DNA of 64,000 nt from Cloeon dipterum (Eukaryota; Arthropoda; Insecta; Ephemeroptera; Baetidae): contig NC_088788.1 of the NCBI RefSeq assembly GCF_949628265.1, positions 15,624,001-15,688,000 on the forward strand, read 5' to 3'. Made by a program: the position numbers and the translations under genes. This document shows positions 11,192-22,828 of this stretch, piece by piece. The notes below the pieces were generated by a model, which saw nothing but the letters and a program-made list of their open reading frames with translations, searched no databases and was not told where the DNA came from. Each line of letters begins with the position of its first letter. The stretch's first letter is position 1.

Positions 11192-14100
11192 ATGAGCAGC
11201 AGTGGTCAGGGAGGCGGTGAAGGGACCTTAGCTCCGGTAGCTGTGTCCAGAACCTACGTCGTCGACCCGCTGGTGCAGAACGTGGCCGTGCTCGCCGTCC
11301 TCGGGGTCGCAGGCACGCTGTTCAATGTGGCCCTGCTCGCCGGGTCCCTCACCAGGCCCAGAGTCCCGGGCAGCCTGGGGTGCACCCCGCCGCTCGCATC
11401 GGCCCTCTCCAACCTGGCCTTCGGTGGACTCGTCGAGGTGAGCAAATTTCATTATTTTTAAACAGGATTTTTGTTTTAATTATTATCAGAAAGATATAAA
11501 AACAAAGAGTTTTAAAAAAATAATGTTTATTAAATTATGAATTTATCCCTTCCTGTCGTATCTTTTCAAAGAAATGGAAATAATGTCCTAAAATGTACAT
11601 GAAAATACCTTTGTTCCTATTCAAAATTGATAAATTTTAATTCTTCAATTATTATTATATAATTTTGTTAATTGCCAAACTAGAGAAAATATTTAAATAA
11701 TTTCTACAACAAACCTCTACTTTCTCTAGTTTCCCAGGGTCATGTAACCAACTGGTGCACGCGCAGTATAATGAAAAAATCTGACGTTTCAATTGCGTGC
11801 GAGTAATAAAAAGAGCACGTCAAAACTGTCCAATCGATAGACATGTCACGCCAACAACAACACATTAAACTTACACATTTGTCTAGCTCATTTTAATGCT
11901 AAAAAAGTCAGTATTTTTGTGAGTAGAGAGCAGGGACCTTCGTTTCCTCGATCATTTTCAAAAATTGTGCCAAGGGAATCTATGCTTAAAAGAGATCAAT
12001 GAAAATATTATTTGACACAATTTTTCAGGGTTATGTTTTCTGTGTTCTTTTGAAACTCGAGGTAGTACATCCCCACCTATTAGAAATATACTTTATAAAA
12101 AAACTCTTGTTAGTATGTTCGGTATAAAAGAAAAATCTGGATTTTGAATTCTAGAGTTCTCTGAGCATATTCCTGGCGGCAGCGTACAATGGTGGCGGCC
12201 TGACCAGCACGTCGACGGCACCAAACGACTTTTCACTGCCTGGCAAGGCGGCTCTGCTGGCTGTGCTGTTCCTAGTGTCGGCGTGGTTCTCCTGGTCCAT
12301 GGCCTGCATCATGTCCGCCGCTGTCCCGGGCGCCTCACTTGGCCTCGTGCGGCTGCTAAACTTGCTGGGCGGCGCCGTCAGCATCGGCCTCGGAGCAGCC
12401 ACTGGATACGTTAGTGGCGCCGACAGATCCAACATTAGCTCGTAAAAGATTAATTATTTGTGACGTACATATTAAATAAGGACAAGGAGATCAAAAAATA
12501 TTATTTTTTAATTGATGCATGAAATTCTGAAAATCAAAGCACCGTTGGAATTTTTGGGATCAACCTCCGCGTTAGCCATCAAGCGCTGTACAAAGAGCTG
12601 TCACAAGGCGGCTGATGTTCCTGCCTTTTCCACCCTGAGAGCAGTCACAATATAGCCGCTCTCTTTTTCCAGCGCTTGAAGGAAAACGTGGAGGCCAATT
12701 AGCAAAAATCCAATGCCACTAAAATTGTAGCTTTTGCATACATGTTATAAAAATGTTTTCAGCATATAATAAAATAGTCCTTGAAACTGGTATTCTGTTA
12801 AGGACGGTTATGGTGCCCCGGCTAAAGCTGCTGGCCATCCCTGCGGGCCTCAGGTGGTCCATCGTGGTCCTCGGGTTCGCCCTTCCGTGGGCTGTGTGGC
12901 TGATCTTCGTCGTCGTCGCAACGTTCAGGTCTATGGGGCCGAAAGGCGCTCAGGAAAATGTCTTCCAGTTCTCGTCGGACACGCCACCATCGACAGGAGC
13001 CATCGTTTCGACTCTGGTCATCTTGTACCTGGGACTTAGGGTCCCTTACGAAATAGTAAGTTTTAGTTAAGGGTAAGTTTTTCCGAAGCGTTCTATTAAA
13101 AAAAACCAAGGCCTGTTTTTTAGACGATTTTTTCCACGTTTACAACTTAAAATGTTTTCTTCTTTCATTTGCAACACGAAAATAATGCAAAATTCTCAGA
13201 TGATGATATTTTTGTGTTGTGGCGTGATGCTCCACAGCAAATTGTCGGTTCTGAATTTTCAAATAAATTATTACATTTTAAGTTTTAACATATTTACCAA
13301 TTTTCTCTAAAATAATACGGTTTTCCCTGCTAAATATTTTCGTAGGTTGAGGCATCACCTGACGATACTTAAAAAACAATTTTTCCCTTATATTGCAGAG
13401 TTCCCTGATGCAAGGTCCGCGACCCCCTACCTTGCACTCGGCCCTGGCGTGGTCGCGCTTCGCATTTGCGGTCCTGGCGCCGATCCTGGTGTTAGGCAGC
13501 GCTCGCAGGTTCAAAGCGGCCTTAGTGGCCGCCTTTATGTGCTGCTCGCGTCGGCGGAGCAGCGTCGCGCCTCCGGAGGAGCCGCCCAGCCAAGGGGTAA
13601 GGCCAGAGCTTGAGGACTTTTCCGATACGGAGCGGTAGAAGGTCAGTGTCGCAAAAAGTCAAATGCACCTTTGGCTTGCCTACTATTCAGCTTCACTAAT
13701 TAATAAATTACTTTCCGAAAAAAAACTCGAAAGCATGACAAAGGTGCACTTGCCTGCGACAGTGGAAAGGAAATTCCGGAATTTATTAATTTTTAGTTGC
13801 AATGTTTGCACTGGTGGGGTGGAAGGGGGGGGCGAAGCATGGATATTGTTACATGAAAAACCAGTAAATTCATTGAATTGATAGATTTTCATGCATGCCT
13901 AAATTCAGATCTTACAAGGATAATTTAAGGATTTTAATATTTAGTTTGTGGTGAATTTATTGAATTTGAGCCCTAATTAAGAAAAATCTCTAAGGAAAAA
14001 CAAGGAATAAAATCCTTTATGTTGTATTAATCTTTGGAAATTCTTTAAATCAAATTTTGCTTGGACCATTTTTTGTTGGATCCAGACGAGACAGTGCCAT

Positions 14101-14697
14101 TTTCTACTTTCAGCAGGGAAAATTTCCCTATTTTTTGGCAGATAAATCACCAAAATAGCTTGTCAAATTGCTTAAAATACGCGCTCACAATTTAGGAAAC
14201 TTAACAGAAAATTTAGCTTTTAAAATTTTCTCAAAATCTTAAAAATTAACCATCAGATGGATTTGTATTATTAAATATTGTCAGTAATCCAAAATGCAAT
14301 AAAATGGTGAACAAAAACTCTAGTTTCAAATCAAATTAACAGTTTGTTGATCATTTTTTAAACTTACGAGAAGTGCTAAAATTGTAAAATCTAAAACTTT
14401 AGACGACTTCTACACGAGCAAAATAAATTCAACACAAACTAAATCGAATAGTTCAAAGTATGAGTTTTTTCAAGGAAATATTTTCCCAATTTTCAGGCCA
14501 GCAAGGTTCCTGCTTCAGTCCCAGTCCTCTTCCAGACCCCCGGAGGTCTGTACCTTAGGAGAGTGCGGTACAATCACCACCCAACGGCGCCAGGGTTCAC
14601 CTACACCCTGTGCGATTTGGATCCGCAAGGGACGCAAAAGGCCAGCACCATTGAGAAAATGGACATGTTCATGCGGAGCAGTGCATTCTTGAATTGA
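11192..14697 (+). CDS. Seven-helix, GPCR-like orphan membrane protein
   Basis: I do not recognise a named family. Coding exons 11192-11437, 12155-12441, 12803-13055, 13399-13596 and 14497-14697 join in frame to 394 aa. Seven hydrophobic segments are visible near residues 30-52, 73-95, 113-137, 149-168, 195-218, 242-262 and 275-294. The layout suggests a diverged rhodopsin-like receptor: segment 6 ends in RVPYEI, resembling the CWxPY position, and segment 7 has APILV where NPxxY is expected, followed by a basic amphipathic SARRFKAAL and CC, like helix 8 with palmitoylation cysteines. There is no DRY after segment 3 (the sequence there is MSAAVPG). A possible N-glycosylation site NIS lies at 175-177. 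Reading through the donor at 13597 would give a shorter tail ending at 13638, so two C-termini are possible. ATG 11192 is chosen because the upstream ATG at 11121 goes out of frame when spliced. AATAAA lies at 14724-14729. Confidence 0.7.
12543..12715. mobile_element. Foldback/MITE-like element in intron 2 of the seven-helix gene
   Basis: The two ends are inverted repeats of about 52 nt. Both arms read inward roughly as TTGGA, TTTTT, CCTCC, CGTT, then the shared TCAAGCGCTG, then AAAGAG. No coding capacity. The element fills about half of the 361-nt intron. Confidence 0.65.
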
Positions 14698-14729
14698 AAT
14701 GAAAATCGCAAAGAATTGCGTTCAATAAA

Positions 14730-15480
14730 TAAGCCTGTCTTGTTTATTGCAGAACTTGGGTATATACATTGTAAATATGCGTCAACACAACGGTGGTAAT
14801 GAACGAAGTAAATGAAATAAAAATAGTTTAAAGGAAGTTCAATCATTTTCTATCACAACTAATCGTGTTTTCCAACTCTCGACAACGGACTTACAACAAC
14901 GTTAACTGTGTGCTGATAGAACAACTCGCTCGCTACCCTGTATCACAATATCGGAACTAAACTACTGAAAAATGGTATCTTAAAACGCGGTTATTTGGCC
15001 TGAACCAGCAGACAACTCAAGTAAAGACTAATCTAAAAGGTGGGTTCCTGATCAATACGAAACCCTCTTGGCATGGGTCTTTAGGCCTTGATGAAATTTT
15101 GTGAAGGTGCTGCCCGAACAATGCTGAACCCTAAAATATTAAATCAAAATTCCAAGAGTTGCACATGTATCGAAGACTAAAATTTAGCGATTTTCAAGGA
15201 TTGAAATAATTTCTGACGGTTGATATTTCGTTTCTGATTTATGCAATTTGAGCAAAAATTTTAGAGATCACCATTGGTCCACTAGGGCAGCTCGTGAAAG
15301 AAATTTATCAAGATCTGAAGACCCACACCAAGAGGGGTTCGCCTTAATATAGAACCAACCAAAACGAAAAAGTAAATGACCCGCGAGAAGCACCTGTTAG
15401 ACATGGTAAACATGGTGCGAATGTCGTCCTTTGATTGCGGAAACAAACACGAGGTAGTGCCACAGTCCAACTGATAAGTC
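14730..15480. other. Spacer and SLC25A44 3' UTR
   Basis: Convergent spacer between the seven-helix gene (+) and the mitochondrial carrier (-). Part of it must be the carrier's 3' UTR. I see no additional coding exon. Confidence 0.4.
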
Positions 15481-18400
15481 TCACCAGCGCACCAGTTCTC
15501 TGTACTCTTCGTTGATGCTGAGTCTCTTGATGCTCTCGTAGCTGAGGATGATGGCAAATGAGTAAACGGCTGACTGCACGAGCCGCGCGCTCAGCCCCTT
15601 GCTGAAGATGCGCAGCCGCTCCTCGGCCCAGAGGTCGCGGAAGGTGCGCGACATGGAGCCGATACGCTGCACCTGCAGCCGCGCCCGCACGATGTCCAGC
15701 GGGTTCGTCAGCAGGGTTGTCGTGAAACCGCCCATTGTGCCTGACACGCACTGGATCATCAGGTGCGAGCTCCCAGTTGGAAGCAGTTTGTACAGCTCGT
15801 CTAGAAATCACAACAGACAAACTTTATTAGATCAAACAAATCTTGAAAGAGGTGGATTTATAGTTGGTGGACCTATTTACAAAGAGTGCATTTCTTGAAC
15901 AGTAAATTTCCATACTTTTTTTCCTGATTTTTCTGACAAGAACAGTTTCAAAAACTCGTAACTAAATATTGTTTTTTCGTTTCCTAGAAATATTTATATT
16001 CATACATTTTTTAACTTTGCGTATTTTCCCTAACAATTTTTTTTCTTAGGAATTTTCGAAAAGTTTAAAATTAATATAGCGGAAAGAAAATTGTTCCCAA
16101 ATTAATGCTCAGTGAGTACAGTGTTGATGGAGTAATTTTAATTCTTTTTATGGTTGTAATTAATTTAATCATAGAATTTCTAATATTCAAGCTGTTAACT
16201 CGAGTTATTGTGAATATTATTTAGTATCTGATACCTGTAACTGAAATCGTTCGAAAAGTCGAGGAAAGTCGTCTAGCTTTCTTAAAATAGCAGTAGACAT
16301 GTTCTAAATCTGTCTGCTGATGCAGGGAACACGGTTGTCATTTTATTTATGAAAAACTTATTTACAGTTTAAAATTTACTGCTGAACCAACGATTAAGAG
16401 ATGGCTGATTTTGATTGCTTGAAAGTGACTTTAAATACTGAAATGATAAAAATCGATCTATAAAAGCAGAAAAAAATTAATCAGTTAAGATACTCAATGT
16501 AGCCTTGAAATAAAAAATGAGGGCTATGAATTCATCCAGCAATGAAAAAAGCCAATTTTACAGAAAATGTAACCTAACAATTTTCTTCTCTCACCTTGGT
16601 AGAAGTGGTAGAGGAGCCACCACATGGCAGAGTTGGGCACATAGGTGCAGAGCGAGGCGGTGTATCCTCTGTAGTATCCTCTCAGCCCGTCGCGCCGGTA
16701 GATCTCAGCAGTGACAAAGGCCGCGATCTGGAACCTGCTGCGTCCCTCGACGACCACGCCGAGCGGATTGGTGGCCGCCTGACTGGCACCCTTCGTCTGT
16801 CCAAGGATCATGATGTGCTGAGAAATGACGTCGAACGGCACCACAATGCTCTGGCCGACAAGCGACGCTGCCGCACCGCCAACCATGCCGCGGATGCGCG
16901 AGTCGCTGACCAACTCTCGCTCCTTCAGAAGGTGCCGCACTCCTTCGTACGTCGAAATGTAGAACACACCAGAAATCAGTTGAGCGGCGCTCACCTGAAA
17001 GCAAATTTGCTAATTTTAAGTGAAAATGATGGGAAAAATGAAAATAATATTGCCAGTGTATTTTTAATGAAAATTCCACATTCTTTTAACAAAAACTAAC
17101 AGGGAAACTCATGGTCTTAAACGTTTCAGTTTTTAATTAAATTATTGAATTCATGTTGTTGCTTATGAGTTAAGATATATCTCCAGGGGAATATTTTTTA
17201 TTCGATGGAGTTTGCAAGTTACAAGCTCCAAAGATTAAAAGATTGGATTTAACATGGAAATCTTTCAAAATCAAATTGTTAACCCAGTTTTCACTCAATT
17301 GAGATATTTAATTGGCAGACTCTGCTTGACAAGACGAATCTATCAGTGGATCATTTCTTATATTTCGGAAAAGGGCCTGATTTTAAACTGTTCATTGGCA
17401 GCATGGGAAAACGTTTTCAAACTTTTTGAGCTGCCTACCAGGTCTCTACTCTGCGCGGGAAATTAATTCAGTATAGTTAGTAAATTAATAGTGAAAATTA
17501 TAACAGGAAAAATTAAATTATACATTCTTGCACTGTATTGATCAGCAGTAATTTAACACCAAAACAAAGTTCATTAACGCAGTAATAGCTACAGAGTTCT
17601 GAATCAGCGCTTTACTCATTTCTAAGCAAAATCGAAAAAAGTGGCAAATCTTGTCAACCCCGCCACTCGCCCTCCCTGTGGTTTAACCTTTTCTCACAAA
17701 AACTTACAACCTCAAAAATACCATCATCAGTAATGAAGAGCTAATTTTAAAGAGAATTTTCTCCCCTATTCGATTTTACTCAGTAATGAGTTCAGCTGGA
17801 CGTAAATGATGAACACTGGTTCAGTATTCTCTACAGCTCAAACTGTGTTTTTGAATTTTGTTTTGGAAGTAAATGACTGCTGATGAGAACGTGTTATTTG
17901 ATTTTTCCACATAGAATTTCACTATTAGCTAATCATTGATCATCCGTAACTAATTTTCCGCGCACAGTACAGCCACTCAGCCTTATAAATTTGTTTAATG
18001 CAGGAGTAAGCACTGCAACTTGATTTTTTTTCTGTGAGGCAGCTTCTTTTTTAGATGGAAATGGGGTCATATTTCACTCAGTTACCTAATTCTTTTTGAA
18101 AGTGTCACTACGTGTTGTCTGACAATTAAAAAAATTGTATTATTCACTTCAAATGGATATTTTTCCTCGATCAGCTGGGGAGAATAATATTTTCGTTTCA
18201 GCGCTATGATTCATAGAAGGAGGATCGACTGACCCAGAAGCCCTTGTAAAGCCCCCTGAAGCCCTCAGTCCTCCTGATCTGGACGCAGGCGTCCATCATT
18301 CCCTTGTAGGCCTCGTTGTGTCGCTGAATCTGCAGTCGAGTCTTGACCACGGTCAGGGGGTACAGGGCGCAGCGAACACTGAACGAGCTGAGCATGCTGA

Positions 18401-18494
18401 GGGGGAAGAACTTGCGTTTGTCCATCATCTCCCACTCGATGGTGCGCAGGAAGGGCACCCCGAGGGCCGGACTGGCCGGGTCTAGGCTGTTCAT
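15481..18494 (-). CDS. Slc25a44: Mitochondrial carrier, SLC25A44 family
   Basis: Inner-membrane carrier of the SLC25 family; the human orthologue has been linked to mitochondrial branched-chain amino-acid uptake. Three coding exons on the minus strand: 18494-18234, 16994-16595 and 15800-15481, joining in frame to 326 aa (human 314). The N-terminal TIEWEMMDKRKFF matches the family start. The three carrier repeats carry YPLTVVKTRLQ, VPFDVISQHIM and NPLDIVRARLQ; the first repeat has Thr in place of the usual Asp, as in human SLC25A44. Other diagnostic stretches are GGAAASLVGQSIVVPFDV and YRGYTASLCTYVPNSAMWW. The start at 18494 is preceded five bases upstream by a good acceptor (TTTTCAG), so a non-coding 5' exon probably lies upstream; an in-frame ATG at 18545 is less likely. 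Confidence 0.93.
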
Positions 18495-19611
18495 CTCGCC
18501 TGAAAACGACCTGACGCTTGAGTAGTGCATTGAATGACAATTCAAGGGTGTGATGCAATTTCATAACACACCGAGCTGTTCTGTTGTTTACCGATTCGAA
18601 AAGCTAGCGCCCGTCTACAGAGTTCTGCCGCCTCCGAAAGGGGGCCCCGTCCAGTTTGCTTCGGCGTCTGAACGCAGATCGTCGCCCTCGGCGGCCCATC
18701 TTTGTCCTCTTACGCAATTAAAACCACTTTTTCAGACTTTGACCCATTTCTTGTCTCCATCCTTGTCGTTCAGCTGATTTTCTGGTGGCGGTTAACTGTG
18801 TTGATTATAGGGGTATTACCGGTATCATCGACAGCTTAAAATGTCGGATATTTGGGTATTAACAGCTAATAAAATTTTAAAAAATTCTGAATTTATGGCC
18901 AAATTTATAAAAATTAAATTTAAAATTTCATCAATGAAATAATATCTCTGATTAAAAATCAAAAGTGGTTGAGCATAAATAAGTAACCGGTTATCTCTCA
19001 CATTTGTATAATAATACTGTTCCGCTATTGGATCGTTACTAACATGGCATTATTTTGTAATCCACAACGAGGAAAGCAAAATTAATAACATTAATAATAA
19101 TGATTGTATTGTATAAAGTTTGAAACGTATCAAAATCAGGGAACCCTTCAGAAAGATGTTTTAATTATATTAATATTTAATCATAAATCAAATTAATGTT
19201 GCATAGATCAGTGTAGAATTGCAACGAGAGCGATACACTGACGTTGTGTTGTACTTTGCTATTCTAAAAAATACGTGTTAAAAAAATATGTTCAAAATTG
19301 CGGAGCAATCGAAAAATACGGTTTTATGTGTTGTTGTGAGTTCATTGAAAAAGTGGGCTTTCGCGAACTATGCTCTTTAGCAGAGCAAGATTACGAAATG
19401 TTCTTTAAAAAAGTCGCAACGGCCAACCGCTATGCGATAGTCATGAAGACAGGAATCAGGAATCCGATTTCAGGGTATTTTGGTGTTAAACCATTGACTA
19501 AATTAATTTAAAAGCAAGCTGTCAAACAAATTTAAAATTAAATAAATTAAAAATATATCAGAAAAAACTGAATAAAAAATTAAAGAGGTAGAGGGTAAAG
19601 CAAATAACCAA
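18495..19611. other. Upstream region of Slc25a44 and AT-rich spacer
   Basis: A GC-richer stretch at about 18590-18715 could hold the non-coding first exon or promoter of the carrier gene. From 18800 to 19600 the DNA is AT-rich. An open frame at 19275-19511 has no recognisable motif. Confidence 0.35.
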
Positions 19612-19869
19612 CTAATTCACGTGTCCGAATGAGTATAATTTGGGCAAGTTCCTCCATAACATAGTCCTGGTCCACGGCATCCATACCTGAACAGATCCGC
19701 GGCATGTACAACTCGCGCACACCGTGCTGCCGCGTGTAACGTAACGGGCCAGTCCAAGTCCAGCGAGCATGAGGTTTACGCCGCGGATGTGTCCATCTGG
19801 ATCGTGGTGGAGCTTTGGCGTCAAACGCGGCTCGAACACGCAGAGCAGCATCTTACTGCCGTCGGGCAT
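19612..19869 (-). pseudogene. Frameshifted macro-domain (OARD1-like) fragment
   Basis: Read on the minus strand, one frame gives GHIRGVNLMLAGLGLARYV. A shift near 19740 to another frame continues HGVRELYMPRICSGMDAVDQ and then EELAQIILI. The second part resembles the C-terminal part of OARD1-type ADP-ribose hydrolases (a GVxxLxMPRIGCGLD-like stretch). The required frameshift, the short length and the absence of supporting exons make a decayed or retroposed fragment most likely. A sequencing error or a missed intron cannot be excluded. Confidence 0.4.
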
Positions 19870-20443
19870 TTTCTTGTTTTCTCTTATTTTAAGTAAAATT
19901 ATAATATTTGAAATCTAAAATAGTCCTGGTATAGCGGTAAAATTGCGCATCGCTCAACAAAAACCCAAATTTTATTTTCGAATTAATAGTTTCCCTTTTC
20001 TTGCAACAAGAAAATTCACGATTGCGGTTTTTAAGAAATGAGAAATTTTTCCGCTACCAAAACGGAATGTAAATATGTTTTATGGCATTTATGCAAAAAT
20101 ATTTAATAGCACCATGGAAAAGCTTCAATATTTGAAGTAGATTAGTATGAAACACACATAACAAAGTGACATTTGGAAAAAAAACCGATCTATTTAGATT
20201 GAACAAATATTTACTAAAAGCAAACATAATATATTTAACACCTTTGTCGTTCCATTTCACAACTCACATTAAAGCGAACGATCAGGAGAGGACTATTGCT
20301 TTTAGCTCTCAGTGTACAAGAAAGCAGAAGATACTCAAATCCAGAGCGATCAAGAGATTGAGAAAGGAAAAATAAATCTTGGTGAGCAAACCTTTTAAAA
20401 CTTAGAGCACAAAATTTATTGATTTTTAAAGAAGACGAGAGCC
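19870..20443. other. AT-rich 5' flank of the orphan array
   Basis: No supported exon. The 5' UTR of the first array gene should lie just before 20444. I see no convincing TATA box. Confidence 0.35.
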
Positions 20444-22079
20444 ATGGATTTCCGACTACTGTTTGATGATTACTCCAGAGAAATTTACAACCTGACGATA
20501 GAGCAGCAGAGAAGGGCGAGTTTGGAATCACTTTACCTAAACTCGATCGTGGAAGGATTCAGGCCGTCTAGCGGGAATCGAACCATTGATCTGACGCCGT
20601 TGAGAAGACTGTCTTGGATTTCCATTCGGGAGGCTTTATTGAGAAAGCTTGCGTTTGCCAACACTTACGAGCCTATCGAACGGCAGATCCCGACACCGTG
20701 GCTCTTTGAGATCCTCTTGGACCTCCTGGACGAACCGATCCTCAATCTCGACTTTAGCTGTGTAGGAGCCACCAATGTTGTGTTGAGCGTCTGCTTTGAG
20801 GATATGTTTAACGAAGCCATCGATAAACTTGTGAGAAGCAGCACAGGCTGCATCAAAACGCTTAAGATCAACGCCATCCAAAGAGGAGTCCTTTTTTCTC
20901 CCGAGACGGGCAACCTACGCAAAATCATCGGACTAAAAAACCTGCAAGAACTGCGCTTGCCAAGCTACATTTTTCAAGCTCGAGAATTTGAAGACGTGGC
21001 CAACAATTTGTTTAACTTGAGCCTCCTGGAATGCAACCTTCACATCTCCATCCAACCCGAAGGTATGATAGAAAGTCTCCAGCGGTTGGAAAGACTCGAA
21101 AGTTTCACATTCGACGTTTTATGGGGAGAAGAATTCATTGAAGAGCCACCATATTTACAAAGTAGAACAACGCATGGACTATGTTTACCATACAGCCGTC
21201 TCCTGGTCAAAAAGCTCCCTTTATTGCATGTAGCTGGATGTGAACCAACACTAACGCCCCAGCCCGAGAGAGTGAACTGTCACCGACACGAAACCCGAAT
21301 TTGCCACGTTTTGGACGAGGAGGACACATTTTCGCTGACTGGCGCGAGTAAACTAAAACATTTGATCGTTCAGCGCCACATGCAACCGCAACAGGTCCAA
21401 TGGCACTCCAAGCACGCTCGTTCCCTTTGCGTCGTAAATTTGAAAAGGGACGCCGATTGGGAACCTCTTTTGCAATTGGCGAGAATCGAGAGTCTATTTA
21501 TGTTTGGCTGCACTCCTTCCAGAATGATGATGGTTAGGATGCTTGAGAGGTTCGGCCTGTCCCTGAATCTCTTCTCGTGCGACTCACAAGAAACACCTCC
21601 AGTTCACGATATTCTCGTTTTGTGTCCTAGACTCACAAGCCTCAAGACCATGAGTTGTCTTCCTATAATCCTGGAGCGACTTAGAGAGTTGCACTTTCTC
21701 GATACAATTGAGAACCGCGATAGAATTATAGACGTGCTGACCGCGCCTAACCTGGAGAGGTTAGAAATATCGTTCGAAAATCTGCATGAGAGGAGCCTGG
21801 CGGGCGCTACTATAGCGCTGAGGTGCAGAGGAGATGTCGCTCCCAAACTAAAGACGCTCAGAAGTAAGTAGTATTCAAATAATTGAGTTTTTTCAAGATA
21901 TTTTATTTTTTAATGCAGTCCGATCAAGACTTACAACCGTTACGCTGAAAGAATTGATGGTCAATTTCGTCAGAGTCATTTGCACAAAGGCGCCATACCT
22001 GATGGAAGTTAGAATGCCACTTCCTGAACTGGAGCAAATATTTAACTTCATCAATGCTAGAATTTACTTCAATTCTTAG
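20444..22079 (+). CDS. Orphan leucine-rich array protein, copy A
   Basis: I do not recognise this family. Two exons, 20444-21863 and 21919-22079, join in phase 1 to 526 aa. The protein is soluble in appearance: no signal peptide and no membrane segment. It is built of short irregular leucine-rich units (for example LKNLQELRLPSYIF and LQRLERLESFTF), suggesting a solenoid fold, but the units do not follow a strict LRR consensus. The most conserved block among the three copies starts near residue 287: CHVLDEEDTFSLTG, then HLIVQRHMQPQQVQWHS, then DWEPLLQL. The short last exon ends with VICTKAPYLMEV, also conserved. No F-box was found at the N-terminus, although such solenoids often accompany one. 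AATAAA lies at 22393-22398. Confidence 0.8.
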
Positions 22080-22828
22080 GTTAATGCTGTTCACTCTAAA
22101 TATTAATAAGGGAAGAATGTTGTGAATTAAAAAGTTTAGTATATGGGACATGAGATTAAATATTATTGATGGTTTTACGTCAGACAACTGTGTATCATTA
22201 TTGAACTAAACCTTTTCTTGTGGACTTCAGAATGCGAGGCACTTAATTCAATCTCAAAATAATGAAAGAATTAGCACCGTGAGAAATTTAAAGTTAGGAT
22301 TACAAAACGCCTGTAACTTCAAGGCTATGCAACCTGCACGACAGTGGTGTCCTACGTGTTGCACACACACGATATCTGATTTTTCTTTCTTCAATAAAAT
22401 TTTTTGATAAATTAATAAAAAGCTAGTACAGGCCTAATTAATTTGATGCTACAGTAAATTTAGCAACCTGCAAGATGGGGATGCTTAGCTACTTGTCTAC
22501 AACTTCTTTTTTTCGCCAAATAAGAGAATTAATTGTTATTTTTTTAAGAATAATACGTCAAGCATAGCAAAAATTAAATATTTATCTAAATAAATCTGAT
22601 GCTGGAATTCACATAAAAACAGACCGCTGGAAATAAGTAGTTTTAAAAATGAACTCTGGAATTTGAACTTTGAATGATCCTTGTTTGGCCTTTTTGTTTG
22701 TTTCTCCCGACAAGAAGCTAACAAGAATATGATGCCTTGAAAACCCGTAGAATTTTAAGAGTGTTAGTCTTTCAAAGCAACGACAACAATATCATTTCCT
22801 CTTTGAGTCTCTCTGTGTCAGACAAACA
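22080..22828. other. Spacer between array copies A and B
   Basis: AT-rich. It contains the copy A poly(A) signal and a segment around 22327-22390 beginning GCAACCTGCAC that is echoed downstream of copy B near 24525, indicating that flanking DNA was duplicated with the gene. Confidence 0.5.

Noticed and set aside
19275-19511. 78-codon open frame near the macro-domain fragment
   Set aside because: No resemblance to a macro domain or any other family I know; opposite strand to the fragment.
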